Positions 1 through 7,941 of a stretch of DNA of 23,047 bases are shown here, one piece after another; position 1 is the stretch's first letter; each line of letters opens with the position of its first letter. The DNA lies in the NCBI GenBank assembly GCA_038522735.1, contig JBCBJX010000044.1, forward strand, positions 1-23,047. Direction: 5' to 3'. The position numbers and the translations under genes were made by a program. Source of the stretch: JBCBJX01 sp038522735. Its GTDB lineage: Bacteria; Pseudomonadota; Alphaproteobacteria; Caulobacterales; Parvularculaceae. The notes under the pieces are model-generated. The model searched no databases and had not been told where the DNA came from. It worked only from the letters and a program-made list of their open reading frames with translations.

Positions 1-1785
1 TGGAACGCCATCTGGAACGCGCGAGCGAAACGCACCGAAACCGGGTGGGTCGCCGAGTTCAAAATTCCGTTTCGCACGATCGCTTTCAATCCTGATGCGG
101 ATCAGTGGGGTTTCAATGTCGTACGGACGATCCCACGGCGCAATGAAGAGATCCGCTGGTCGATGATCGACCGCAATCGCGGTCGGGTCGACACCGGCGG
201 CATCGGCCGCCTCACCGGGATCCGCGCGCGCAAGACCGGCCTCGGCGTCGACGCCCGCGGCTTCATTGCAGCCGGCTGGTCGCGCGACGAGACGACCGGC
301 GATGAAGACGTCACGGGCGAGCCTTCAGGCGACGTCTTCGTGCGGCTGACCCCGTCCCTCAACGCCGTTCTAACGGCGAACACGGACTTTTCAGACACGC
401 CCCTCGACAACCGGCAGGTCAATACGGGTCGTTTTTCCCTCTTTTTCCCAGAGACCCGCGGCTTCTTTCTGGAAGACACGGCGATTTTCGAGTTCGGCGG
501 CCGCGTGCTCGGCAACCCGAACGGCAGGCCGTTTTTTACGCGCCGGATCGGGCTCGTCGACGGGCAGGAGGTCAATCTCGACGGCGGGCTGAAGATCGCC
601 GGCCGGGCGGGCAAGCTCGATATCGGCGGCCTCGTCGTACAGACGGGCGCCCGCGATATCGACGACGGCGCCCTCGGCCGGTCGCGCGAGCTTGACGCGC
701 AGACGCTCGGCGCCGCGCGGGTGTCGGCGCGCGTCTTCGGGGACTCCAAGATCGGCGTCGTCGCCACTTATGGCGACCCGCGCGGGCTGCGCGAGGCCTC
801 AACTCTCGGCGTCGACGTGCAGCTCAGAAACAACTCCGTCTTCGGAAAAGGCGTTCTGCAGCTCGACGCCGCCTACGTGCGCAGCGAGAACGAAGAGCTT
901 TCGGTCGAGTTCAATCCCGCGACGGGAGAAGAAGAGTTCGTAGTCGGCGATCCGGTTTCGGACGATTTCTACGGCTTCGAACTCGCCTACCCGAACGACA
1001 GATGGCGCTGGGAGTTGCGCGCCAAGGAGTGGGGCGAGAACTACGATCCCGCGCTCGGCTTCGTGAACCGCCGCGGCTTCCGGGAATTTGGCGCGGAATA
1101 TCGTCGCCGCTGGCGACCGAACAAACCCCTCGCCCGCAATATCGATTTCGGCGGCTGGACCACCATCGTGCAGGACTTGGAAGCCGACCCGCTTGAGGAG
1201 TTTACGGGCGCCTTCTTCGAGGTGGTGACCGATTACGGCGACGGCTTTTTCGCCAACGCCGAATACCAGCGCATCCTGATCACCGAGCCGTTCACGATCG
1301 CCAATGCAATCGAAATCCCAGCCCGCTCCTATGGGTGGACGGATCACGTGGCGGAGTTCTGGACCACCCGCCAGCGCCGCGCCTCGCTCTTTGCGGGCGG
1401 CCTCTGCTGCGAATTCTACGATGGCAACCGGATCAACTGGTGGACTGGCTTCCAGCTGCGGCCGAACCGGTTCCTGCAGCTGGAAGGCCGTTATGATCAG
1501 CGCTTTTTCGATCTGCCGGGCGGCGAGGCGCACATCCATATCGGCTCGGCGGAAGTGCGGGCGAACCTTAACCCGCGCCTCTCGGCGAACGCCGAAATGC
1601 AGTATGACAATATTTCGGAACAGGTCGGGGTTCTCGCCCGCGTCCGCTGGGAACCCCGTCCGCAGACGGAGGTGCTTCTCGCTGTCGGACACTCCGCACA
1701 AGCAGATCCCGACCGGTTCCCGCGGGAGTTTCAGGCGGAAGGAACGAGCGTCGTCCTCCGTTTCGGGAACACCTTCCGGCTTTAG
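1..1785 (+). CDS. DUF5916 family outer-membrane/surface protein, 5'-truncated
   Basis: The frame is open from base 1, so the N-terminus lies outside the window; 594 codons are visible, ending in TAG at 1783-1785. The first ~60 visible residues (WNAIWNARAKRTETGWVAEFKIPF, read in pieces: WNAIWNARAK, GWVAEFKIPF, WGFNVVR) look like the end of a CBM9-like sugar-binding domain. After this comes a long aromatic-rich, beta-strand-like region with the segment FFPETRGFFLEDTAIF, which is characteristic of DUF5916. The C-terminus ends in alternating hydrophobic residues (VVLRFGNTFRL), as in outer-membrane barrels. Known members are predicted surface or outer-membrane proteins without established function; a role in carbohydrate or polymer handling is inference. 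It converges on kdsB with a 10-bp gap. I am fairly sure of the family and unsure of the role. Confidence 0.75.
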   Translation, partial: WNAIWNARAKRTETGWVAEFKIPFRTIAFNPDADQWGFNVVRTIPRRNEEIRWSMIDRNRGRVDTGGIGRLTGIRARKTGLGVDARGFIAAGWSRDETTGDEDVTGEPSGDVFVRLTPSLNAVLTANTDFSDTPLDNRQVNTGRFSLFFPETRGFFLEDTAIFEFGGRVLGNPNGRPFFTRRIGLVDGQEVNLDGGLKIAGRAGKLDIGGLVVQTGARDIDDGALGRSRELDAQTLGAARVSARVFGDSKIGVVATYGDPRGLREASTLGVDVQLRNNSVFGKGVLQLDAAYVRSENEELSVEFNPATGEEEFVVGDPVSDDFYGFELAYPNDRWRWELRAKEWGENYDPALGFVNRRGFREFGAEYRRRWRPNKPLARNIDFGGWTTIVQDLEADPLEEFTGAFFEVVTDYGDGFFANAEYQRILITEPFTIANAIEIPARSYGWTDHVAEFWTTRQRRASLFAGGLCCEFYDGNRINWWTGFQLRPNRFLQLEGRYDQRFFDLPGGEAHIHIGSAEVRANLNPRLSANAEMQYDNISEQVGVLARVRWEPRPQTEVLLAVGHSAQADPDRFPREFQAEGTSVVLRFGNTFRL

Positions 1786-1793
1786 AAAGCCGG
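1776..1793. repeat. perfect 8-bp inverted repeat across a stop codon, possible convergent terminator
   Basis: CCGGCTTT (1776-1783), spacer AG, AAAGCCGG (1786-1793) is a perfect inverted repeat that includes the TAG stop of the DUF5916 gene and ends two bases before the kdsB stop. It lies exactly between two convergent genes, where a bidirectional terminator would be expected. There is no proper T-run on either side (TCTTAAG follows on +), so termination would be weak at best. Confidence 0.35.
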
Positions 1794-1795
1794 TC

Positions 1796-2575
1796 TTAAG
1801 ACCCCCGGCAACGCGCGACGAACGCTGCGTAGTCCCCCGACGTGTCGATCCCCGGCGCGGCGGACTTTACCTTCGCGACAGCGATGCGCTCGCCCATTTC
1901 CAGAATTCGTAACTGCTCCAGTCGTTCCGTCCGCTCAAGGAGGGATGGCGGCGCCGCAGCGAAGCGCTGCAGGCTCTCGGGAGAAAACGCGTAGACGCCG
2001 AGGTGAAGGTGAAAGGCGGTCGGTTCGACGACAGAGCCCTTCGCGTCGCGCGGATAAGGTGCGAGGGAGCGGGTGAAATAGAGCGCTTCGAGCACGTTCT
2101 CCGTCCACGGTCGAAGCACGGCCTTGACGCAGTTGGGGTCCGCTGGAGAGCCAGGTCCTGAAACCGCGTCCGCCGGGAACGGGCAGGCGAGCGTCGAGGC
2201 GAAGGCGCCGGAGGCGCGGTGGGCGGCCGCGAGAGCGTCCAGATCGTCCGGGTTAAGCTCCGGCTCGTCGCCCTGCACGTTGAGGACGACGTCGAAGCGA
2301 GCCCCCTCGTCCTCGAGGATGCGCGCGGCCTCGGCGACCCGCTCGGTCCCGCTCTCATGGCCGGGATCGGTCATCACGGCGCGCCGACCGCTCGCCTCGG
2401 CGGCGTCCGCGATGCGCGCGTCATCCGTCGCGATCGCGACAAGCGACACGGCCGCCGCCGCCTCGGCGCGTTCGGCGACATGAATGACGAGGGGCTTGCC
2501 CGTCTCGGCGAGCAACGGCTTGCCCGGCAGGCGTGAAGAGGCGTAGCGCGCCGGGATGATCGCGACGACGCTCAC
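1796..2575 (-). CDS. kdsB: 3-deoxy-manno-octulosonate cytidylyltransferase (CMP-KDO synthetase)
   Basis: Activates KDO with CTP to CMP-KDO in the cytoplasm for attachment to lipid A, so it marks an LPS-making bacterium. The N-terminal signature IPARYASSRLPGKPLL (residues ~6-21) is the nucleotide-binding loop of KdsB. NVQGDEPELNPDDLDAL is the family's second conserved block. The protein is 259 aa, against about 250 for the family. The start is GTG at 2575-2573, which overlaps the TGA of the vanZ-like gene as GTGA and has GGAGAAAG upstream. The frame stays open further 5', but that stretch is the shadow of the neighbour. Third gene of the galE-vanZ-kdsB operon, ending in TAA at 1796-1798. Confidence 0.93.
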   Translation of the reverse strand: MSVVAIIPARYASSRLPGKPLLAETGKPLVIHVAERAEAAAAVSLVAIATDDARIADAAEASGRRAVMTDPGHESGTERVAEAARILEDEGARFDVVLNVQGDEPELNPDDLDALAAAHRASGAFASTLACPFPADAVSGPGSPADPNCVKAVLRPWTENVLEALYFTRSLAPYPRDAKGSVVEPTAFHLHLGVYAFSPESLQRFAAAPPSLLERTERLEQLRILEMGERIAVAKVKSAAPGIDTSGDYAAFVARCRGS

Positions 2576-2988
2576 GCGGCTTTCTCCGCACCCAGAAATC
2601 GCGACGCCGCGAAGAGGGCGACAACCCCGCCGGCCCAGCCGGCCCCGGCGCCGAGGGAGTTGGCGAGCGCATCCAGCCCCTCCGTGTCGCGGGCGGCGAT
2701 CAGCCCCTGGCCGAGTTCCATAACGACGCCCCAGAGCGCGAGCGCCGCCGGACCGAGAGCGTCGATACGTGGAACGCGGACGCGGGAGGCGGCCCCGAGG
2801 AAGCCGAGCGCGCCGTAGGCGAGGAAATGGCCGACCTTGTCCGCATGCTGTTCGGCCCCCAGAAAGAGGAGCGCAAGCCAACGCGTCATCGTCCCGCCGG
2901 CGGGCGCGTTTTCAGGGTTCGGGATCAGCGAAATGATCGTCACGCCGATGAAAACGACGATGAAGAGACCACGCAGAGCAACTTTCAC
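2572..2988 (-). CDS. VanZ-like small integral membrane protein
   Basis: 138 aa with about four hydrophobic helices (roughly residues 4-24, 55-70, 80-98 and 113-130). The motif DKVGHFLAYGALGFL is the VanZ-family signature (D-K-x-x-H-F-x-x-Y). VanZ itself gives low-level teicoplanin resistance, but most VanZ-like proteins have no known role, and I assign none. The GTG start at 2988-2986 overlaps the TGA of galE as GTGA, and GGAGG sits four bases before it. The 3' end overlaps the kdsB start in the same way, so the three genes are probably translationally coupled. Its place between galE and kdsB suggests an envelope-related job (inference). Confidence 0.8.
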   Translation of the reverse strand: MKVALRGLFIVVFIGVTIISLIPNPENAPAGGTMTRWLALLFLGAEQHADKVGHFLAYGALGFLGAASRVRVPRIDALGPAALALWGVVMELGQGLIAARDTEGLDALANSLGAGAGWAGGVVALFAASRFLGAEKAA

Positions 2989-3980
2989 AAATCCTCCAGC
3001 CGGGCGCGCGCGGCGAGCCGGATCTCCCAGTCGATGGCGGTGCGGACGATGAAATCGAGATCATCGTATCGGGGCGTCCAGCCGAGGCGCGTGCGGATCG
3101 CGGCGTCGTCAGCGATCAGCTGCGGCACGTCTCCGGCGCGCCGGGGGGCGGGCTCCGTCGGAAGGGGCGCGCCCGTGACCCGCTCCACGGCGTCGATCAC
3201 CTCGCGCACGGAATAGCCCCGCCCGTAACCGCAGTTCAGAACGAGCGAGGACCCGCCGACGCGCATATGGCTCATCGCCTCGGTATGGGCGTCGACGAGG
3301 TCGGTGACGTGAATGTAGTCCCGGATGCAGGTTCCATCCGGTGTTGGATAATCCTCGCCGAAGATCTGCAGCGCTTCTTTGCGCACGCCGCAGGCGATCT
3401 GGGCGGCGACCTTTACAAGATGGGTCGGCTTGCCGCCCTGCCCCGCCCGGCCGTCAGGGTCCGCGCCTGCGACATTGAAATAGCGCAGCGCGACGTACTT
3501 GAAACCGTATGCGGCGGCGGCGTCCTGCAGGATGCGCTCCGTCATCATGTTGGAGGCGCCGTAGGCGGAGATCGGCGCGAGGGGGGCCGTCTCGGCGACG
3601 GGCGAGCGCTCCGGCGTTCCGTAGACGGCGGCGGTCGAGGAGAAGACGAAGCGCTCGACCTTCGCGTCGACGCACGCCTCGATCAGCGCCCGGCTTTTCA
3701 CGGTGTTGTCGCGATAGTAGTTGAGAGGGCGGGACATGGAGTCCTGCACCAGCGAGGAGCCGGCGAAGTGGATGACTTCGCGCACCTCATGCTCGCGCAG
3801 GATGCGGGCGACCAGCGCCTGATCGGCGATGTCGCCCTCATAGACGACGCGGTCTTTCACGAAATCGCGCGAACCCGTCGAGAAATCGTCGAGAATGATC
3901 GGGCGAAAGCCCGCCTCGACGAGGCGCAGCGTCATGTGGGCGCCGACATAGCCTGCGCCGCCGGTGACGAGCACGTTCAT
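2985..3980 (-). CDS. galE: UDP-glucose 4-epimerase, extended SDR, with atypical active site
   Basis: Interconverts UDP-glucose and UDP-galactose using bound NAD; it supplies sugars for surface polysaccharide. Seen: Rossmann motif GGAGYVGAHM (residues 7-16), SSTAAVYG (115-121), catalytic-tyrosine region SAYGASNMMTE (138-148), RYFNVAGADP, the segment PTPDGTCIRDYIHVTDL and APRRAGDVP. Length is 331 aa, normal for the family. The start at 3980 is chosen because the Rossmann strand begins there and AAAGGA lies 9 bases upstream; the frame is open 32 codons further but without homology. Oddity: the YxxxK lysine is Asn144 (codon AAC at 3551-3549), so activity is uncertain. First gene of a three-gene coupled operon. 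Confidence 0.9.
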   Translation of the reverse strand: MNVLVTGGAGYVGAHMTLRLVEAGFRPIILDDFSTGSRDFVKDRVVYEGDIADQALVARILREHEVREVIHFAGSSLVQDSMSRPLNYYRDNTVKSRALIEACVDAKVERFVFSSTAAVYGTPERSPVAETAPLAPISAYGASNMMTERILQDAAAAYGFKYVALRYFNVAGADPDGRAGQGGKPTHLVKVAAQIACGVRKEALQIFGEDYPTPDGTCIRDYIHVTDLVDAHTEAMSHMRVGGSSLVLNCGYGRGYSVREVIDAVERVTGAPLPTEPAPRRAGDVPQLIADDAAIRTRLGWTPRYDDLDFIVRTAIDWEIRLAARARLEDL

Positions 3981-4079
3981 GGGTCCGGTCCTTTTCGCCG
4001 CAGCGAGATAGAGCGCATTCGCTCCGACTTGAACAGACCGCGGCTCGCGTTCGCCCGCCGCGCGCTTTAGAAACAAGCG

Positions 4080-4838
4080 ATGAAGTTCAAACCGCCGTTT
4101 CTCTCAACCAAGCCGAAAGCGCAGGTTCCGGACGGCGCCGTCGTTTACGCGATCGGCGACGTGCACGGCCGGCTCGACCTGCTGGAAGAAATGTTCGCAA
4201 CGATCGATGCGGACGCCCACGGCCGCGGCGAGGCGCACGTGATCCTGCTCGGCGACCTCGTCGACCGCGGACCGGATACGGCGGGCGTCCTGGAGGCCTG
4301 CCTTAAAAGGCGCGACGCCGATCCGCGCACGCAATTTCTCCGCGGCAATCACGAGCAGGCGCTCCTCGATTTTCTGGACGGGGCCGAAGGCTCGGACGTC
4401 TGGCTGGAATGGGGCGGGCTGGAGACCGCAGCGAGTTATTGGGTCGCGGCATCAGGTTTGGACCTCGATGAACTTCGCGAGGCGTTGAAGCAGAAGATTC
4501 CCGCCTCTCACCTCGATTTCATCCGCACGCTTCCTCTCTACACGGAGATCGGCGACTATATCTTCGTCCATGCCGGGCTGCGGCCGGGCGTTCCACTTGA
4601 AGAGCAGGAGGCGGACGACCTCCTCTGGATCCGTTCGGAGTTTCACAAGGCACCGGAAGCCGCGCCGGGGCGTGTCGTCGTTCACGGGCACCACCGCCAG
4701 CGGAAAATTGCGAACGAGCCCGGGCGCATCGGCGTCGATACGGGAGCGGTGTTAACCGGCCGCCTCACCGCCGTCGCGCTTGAAGGCGACAGGCGGTGGT
4801 TTCTGACCGTCGAGGGTCCGCCTTCAGGCGCCGAGTGA
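4080..4838 (+). CDS. metallophosphoesterase, PP2A/PrpE-like serine/threonine phosphatase family
   Basis: 252 aa with the full calcineurin-like metal-site set in order: GDVHG (residues 26-30), GDLVDRGPDT, LRGNHEQ, HAGLRPGV and VVHGHH. These are the ligands for a two-metal centre, so the fold and phosphoester hydrolysis are well supported. The substrate (phosphoprotein, or a dinucleotide as in ApaH) cannot be told from sequence. No signal peptide, so it is likely cytoplasmic. It starts about 100 bp from the divergent galE and has no clear Shine-Dalgarno (AGAAACAAGCG precedes the ATG). The last 15 bases overlap tail-to-tail with the methyltransferase-like gene. Confidence 0.88.
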   Translation: MKFKPPFLSTKPKAQVPDGAVVYAIGDVHGRLDLLEEMFATIDADAHGRGEAHVILLGDLVDRGPDTAGVLEACLKRRDADPRTQFLRGNHEQALLDFLDGAEGSDVWLEWGGLETAASYWVAASGLDLDELREALKQKIPASHLDFIRTLPLYTEIGDYIFVHAGLRPGVPLEEQEADDLLWIRSEFHKAPEAAPGRVVVHGHHRQRKIANEPGRIGVDTGAVLTGRLTAVALEGDRRWFLTVEGPPSGAE

Positions 4839-6038
4839 GCGGGCCGCGTCGCGCACGAGGCGGGGTCGGCCGGCGGCGCGCAGCACGGCGTGCAGGGTCG
4901 CAATCTCGCCGGGTGCGGAGCTTTCCGCCAGAGCGCGCGCGAGGGCCATCGGATAGGCGTCCGCGCCGACGACTTGCGTTCTGAGGCCGGAGAGGACGCA
5001 AGCGCCTCCCGTACCGATGAAATCGCTCAACGTCTCCAGCGCTTTTCGTTCGTCCGTCGGCGTCTGGACGAGAAGGCTCGCCGGCGCGTCCGCGCCTTCG
5101 TCGATGAGGTCCGAAACCCCGAGACGGCGGGCGTAGGCGCGCCCCGCGGCGTCGTCCGCCCAGAGGAGCCGCGGGGCGGGCGCCTCCTGAAGCGCCGTAC
5201 GGGTTCGCACTGCGATCTCCTCCCAGCGCTCGGTGAGCGCCTCGAAGGGCGCGGCGCGGCGAAGGTTGAGAGCGGCTTCGGCGTCCCAGAGATCGGCGAG
5301 GGCCTCCTGCGCCGCCGCATCGTCCCACGCCGTCGAGGACCGGCGTACGAGCGCGACCCGGAGGGTGCGGGCTTCGTCGATCAGCGCCCCACGGACGACT
5401 TTCATCCGGGAGCGACGGGCGAGATGTTCAATTGAAGACAGTCCGTAAACGGTGCGCATCGGCCGACGAAAGACGTCGGCCCGCGCCTGGGCGACAGCCG
5501 CCGGAGCGTAAGCGGTCTCGATGAGCCAGACGCCGTCCGGCGCGAGATGCTTGCAGACGGCGCGGGCGTGGGAGAGCGGCGCGTCGGCGTTTTCAAGAAC
5601 CTGCTGGGAGACGATGAGGTCGAAGGCCTCGCCCGGAGCGTCCTGCAGGTCGGCGCGGTCGGCGCGGTGGATGACGGTCTCGCCGAAATCATCGCTTGCG
5701 CTCGTGCGCCACCAGCCGGACGCGAAGGCGTCGGCGCCGATTTCAAGAACACGGCCGCCGATCGCGTCGGAGACGGCGCGCGCCGCCCTCGCCGTGCGGC
5801 GGGCGGCCGCGGCGCCGACGGGGACGACGGGTTCGAGGGGACGCGAGGACGGCGCCGCCGCTTCGGCCTGAACGACGCCGCAGGCTTCGTCGTCGCCCAT
5901 CGCGTCGCAGACGATGTAAGCGACCGGATCGGATGCGGGATCATCGGCGCTGCGCCCGCCGACAGCCGGCAAGGCCGACGACAGCGACCGCGACCCGCAG
6001 ACCCGGCAACGCGCGACCGATGCGTTGGATTTCACCAC
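4824..6038 (-). CDS. class I SAM methyltransferase-like protein of the sugar C-methyltransferase type, degenerate
   Basis: 404 aa. Layout resembles NDP-hexose C-methyltransferases: an N-terminal zinc-ribbon-like part (C11-x2-C14, then C44-x8-C53-GVVQ), a Rossmann methyltransferase core (RVLEIGADAF at ~96-105; FDLIVSQQVLENADAP at ~139-153; LAPDGVWLIET), and a C-terminal ~150-residue domain starting near LLWADDAAG. Motif I lacks the usual G-x-G of the SAM loop and the Cys spacing is unusual, so it may be a diverged or non-catalytic member. GTG start at 6038 with GAGGGG six bases upstream; a second in-frame GTG follows at 6035. It lies downstream of argE on the same strand (72-bp gap). Function not known. 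Confidence 0.65.
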   Translation of the reverse strand: MVKSNASVARCRVCGSRSLSSALPAVGGRSADDPASDPVAYIVCDAMGDDEACGVVQAEAAAPSSRPLEPVVPVGAAAARRTARAARAVSDAIGGRVLEIGADAFASGWWRTSASDDFGETVIHRADRADLQDAPGEAFDLIVSQQVLENADAPLSHARAVCKHLAPDGVWLIETAYAPAAVAQARADVFRRPMRTVYGLSSIEHLARRSRMKVVRGALIDEARTLRVALVRRSSTAWDDAAAQEALADLWDAEAALNLRRAAPFEALTERWEEIAVRTRTALQEAPAPRLLWADDAAGRAYARRLGVSDLIDEGADAPASLLVQTPTDERKALETLSDFIGTGGACVLSGLRTQVVGADAYPMALARALAESSAPGEIATLHAVLRAAGRPRLVRDAARSLGA

Positions 6039-6110
6039 CCCGACCCCTCGGCTCTACTCAACAGGGGCGAAGATGGCCGGGACGGGCTTAAAGGTGGGTT
6101 TAGGCGCGGC

Positions 6111-7277
6111 TCAGCGTTTAAGCCGCTCGCGCAACCTTCCCATAAACCGGACCCCCGCGGCGACCTGATCGAGGGCGATGAACTCGTCCGGCTGATGGGC
6201 CTGATCGATGGAGCCTGGGCCGCAGACGACGACCGGCAGCCCCGCCTCCTGATACTGGCCCGCCTCGGCGGCGTAGGCGACGGCCCCGGAGGCGTTCTCG
6301 CCCGTGAGCGCGAAGGCGAGCTCCGCCGCCGGGTTCGACGGTGCGGGCGCTAGAGAGGGCGCATTGGCGACCCGCTCCACTGTGACCGAGCAGCGCGGAT
6401 CGATCGCCCGCATCTCCGCTTCGACGGCGCGGGCGGCCTCGGCGAACTCCGCGAGCGCGGCGTCCGGATCGTCGCCCGGGATCGAGCGGAGATCCCAGTC
6501 GAAGACACACTCGCCCGCCATGATGTTCGCCTGCGTCCCGCCGCGCACGACATTGCAGGTCATGGTCGTATGCGGAGGGTCGAACGGGCTCGCTGGATCC
6601 GCCGCCGCAGCCCGGGCCGCGTTCATGCGCTCGACGACGCCGATGAGCGTCGCCGCAGCCATCACCGCCGAAACGCCGCGCCCGGTCTGGCTCGAATGCG
6701 TCTCCGCGCCGCGCACCGCGACCCGGTGGACGGCGATCCCTTTATGGCCGTCGATCACTTTCATCATGGTCGGCTCGCCGACGATGACGGCGCCCGGCCG
6801 CGGGCCCTCCCGCACCAGATCCTCAATGAGCCTCGGCGCCCCGAGGCAGCCGATCTCTTCATCATAGGTGAAGGCGATCGAGACGGGCCGCGCGAGATCC
6901 GTCGCGGCGAAGTCTTCCGCTTCCGCGAGGGCGATCGCGAGGAACGATTTCATGTCGGAGGTCCCGCGGCCGTAAAGCCGCCCGCCCCGCACTTCGATGT
7001 GGAAGGGATCGCTCGACCAGTCCTGCCCGTCGACGGGAACGACGTCCGTATGCCCCGAGAGGACGACCCCGCCCTCCGTATTCGGACCGAAAGTCGCGAC
7101 GAGGTTCGCCTTCTCACCCGTATCATCAGCCGTACGGCGCGTCCGCGCGCCGAGCCGAGCGAGGTGATCCTCTACGATGTCGATCAGCGCAAGATTGGAG
7201 TTTCGCGAGGTCGTGTCGATCGCGACCAGACGGTCGATCCAATCGCGGGCGGCGGCGAGGCGGTCGTCGAAGGACAT
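6111..7277 (-). CDS. argE: acetylornithine deacetylase (M20 family)
   Basis: Removes the acetyl group of N2-acetylornithine to give ornithine in arginine synthesis. The M20 metal-site motifs are all present: SGHTDVVPVDG (H76, D78), GRGTSDMKSF (D108), DEEIGC (catalytic and metal Glu at 140-141), VGEPT and the dimerisation-domain segment around ETHSSQ. Length 388 aa matches proteobacterial ArgE. The start at 7277 is only 20 bases after the YceI stop and lacks a clear Shine-Dalgarno, so it probably depends on translation of the upstream gene. Ornithine is also the substrate of the decarboxylase at 12051-13238. A related M20 deacylase such as DapE is less likely, given the SGHTDVVPVDGQ-W and GTSDMK context typical of ArgE. 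Confidence 0.88.
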   Translation of the reverse strand: MSFDDRLAAARDWIDRLVAIDTTSRNSNLALIDIVEDHLARLGARTRRTADDTGEKANLVATFGPNTEGGVVLSGHTDVVPVDGQDWSSDPFHIEVRGGRLYGRGTSDMKSFLAIALAEAEDFAATDLARPVSIAFTYDEEIGCLGAPRLIEDLVREGPRPGAVIVGEPTMMKVIDGHKGIAVHRVAVRGAETHSSQTGRGVSAVMAAATLIGVVERMNAARAAAADPASPFDPPHTTMTCNVVRGGTQANIMAGECVFDWDLRSIPGDDPDAALAEFAEAARAVEAEMRAIDPRCSVTVERVANAPSLAPAPSNPAAELAFALTGENASGAVAYAAEAGQYQEAGLPVVVCGPGSIDQAHQPDEFIALDQVAAGVRFMGRLRERLKR

Positions 7278-7296
7278 TTCCGGCGCCGGCCTTAGA

Positions 7297-7893
7297 CTAG
7301 TCGTCGGCGCGGGTGAAGACGAGGGACGCGGTCACCGGCGCCGTCGGCGTGATCGACGGGAGCCCGGCGAGCGCCATGAGCTCGTTGAGGCCGTTCTCAA
7401 GACCGAATTCGCGGGCGTCGACGAGGATCGGCCGGACAAGATCGACGGTCACCCGGTCGGCGCTCGCGCGGGTGACGAACATCGCCGCATCGTACTCCGC
7501 CGTTTCGCCGTGCAGGGCGAGGGTCAGCGGCGCATCAATCCTCACCCGGTCGCCGACGCCGAGTTCCTGCAACGCGGCCGGGTCGAGAGCGAGGGTGACG
7601 ACAGCTTCCGGATACGTCTTCGTTTTGAAGAACACCTTCCGCATACGCTCGTTGCGGATGTCGACATTGGTCTCGACCGTATCGAGATCAATGCTGATCC
7701 GCGCCTCGCCCGTCGGCTCCACACGGCCGACCACGCGGCCGAACGCGTTGGTCTCTGCAAAATCGCCCGCCTTGATGGAGACGTAGCCAACCGTGGAGAG
7801 GTCGGTTTCCAGTTTCCACGCCGTCCTGGTGACCGGCGGTTCGCCGCCGCAGGCGGCGAGGACGAGGGCTGCTGCAAGGACGGTCGTTCGCAT
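7297..7893 (-). CDS. YceI-family lipoprotein
   Basis: 198 aa. A short signal peptide ends in the lipobox LAAC (Cys15), so it is a lipoprotein exported to the periplasmic face. The rest has YceI-like features: an alternating beta-strand pattern, SIKAGDFAETNAFGRVVGRV, the VDIRNERMRKVFF segment (YceI: R-N/D-x-H-L-rich), and a C-terminal ITPTAPVTASLVF strand. YceI proteins are lipocalin-like barrels that bind isoprenoid or other lipids; the ligand here is unknown. GGAG sits seven bases before the ATG. It follows metH by 48 bp and precedes argE by 19 bp, so it is probably co-transcribed, without an obvious metabolic link. Confidence 0.8.
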   Translation of the reverse strand: MRTTVLAAALVLAACGGEPPVTRTAWKLETDLSTVGYVSIKAGDFAETNAFGRVVGRVEPTGEARISIDLDTVETNVDIRNERMRKVFFKTKTYPEAVVTLALDPAALQELGVGDRVRIDAPLTLALHGETAEYDAAMFVTRASADRVTVDLVRPILVDAREFGLENGLNELMALAGLPSITPTAPVTASLVFTRADD

Positions 7894-7941
7894 GGCGGTT
7901 CTCCAGCGTCGCGGCGCGCGTCGAAGATAGTCCGCCCCGCC

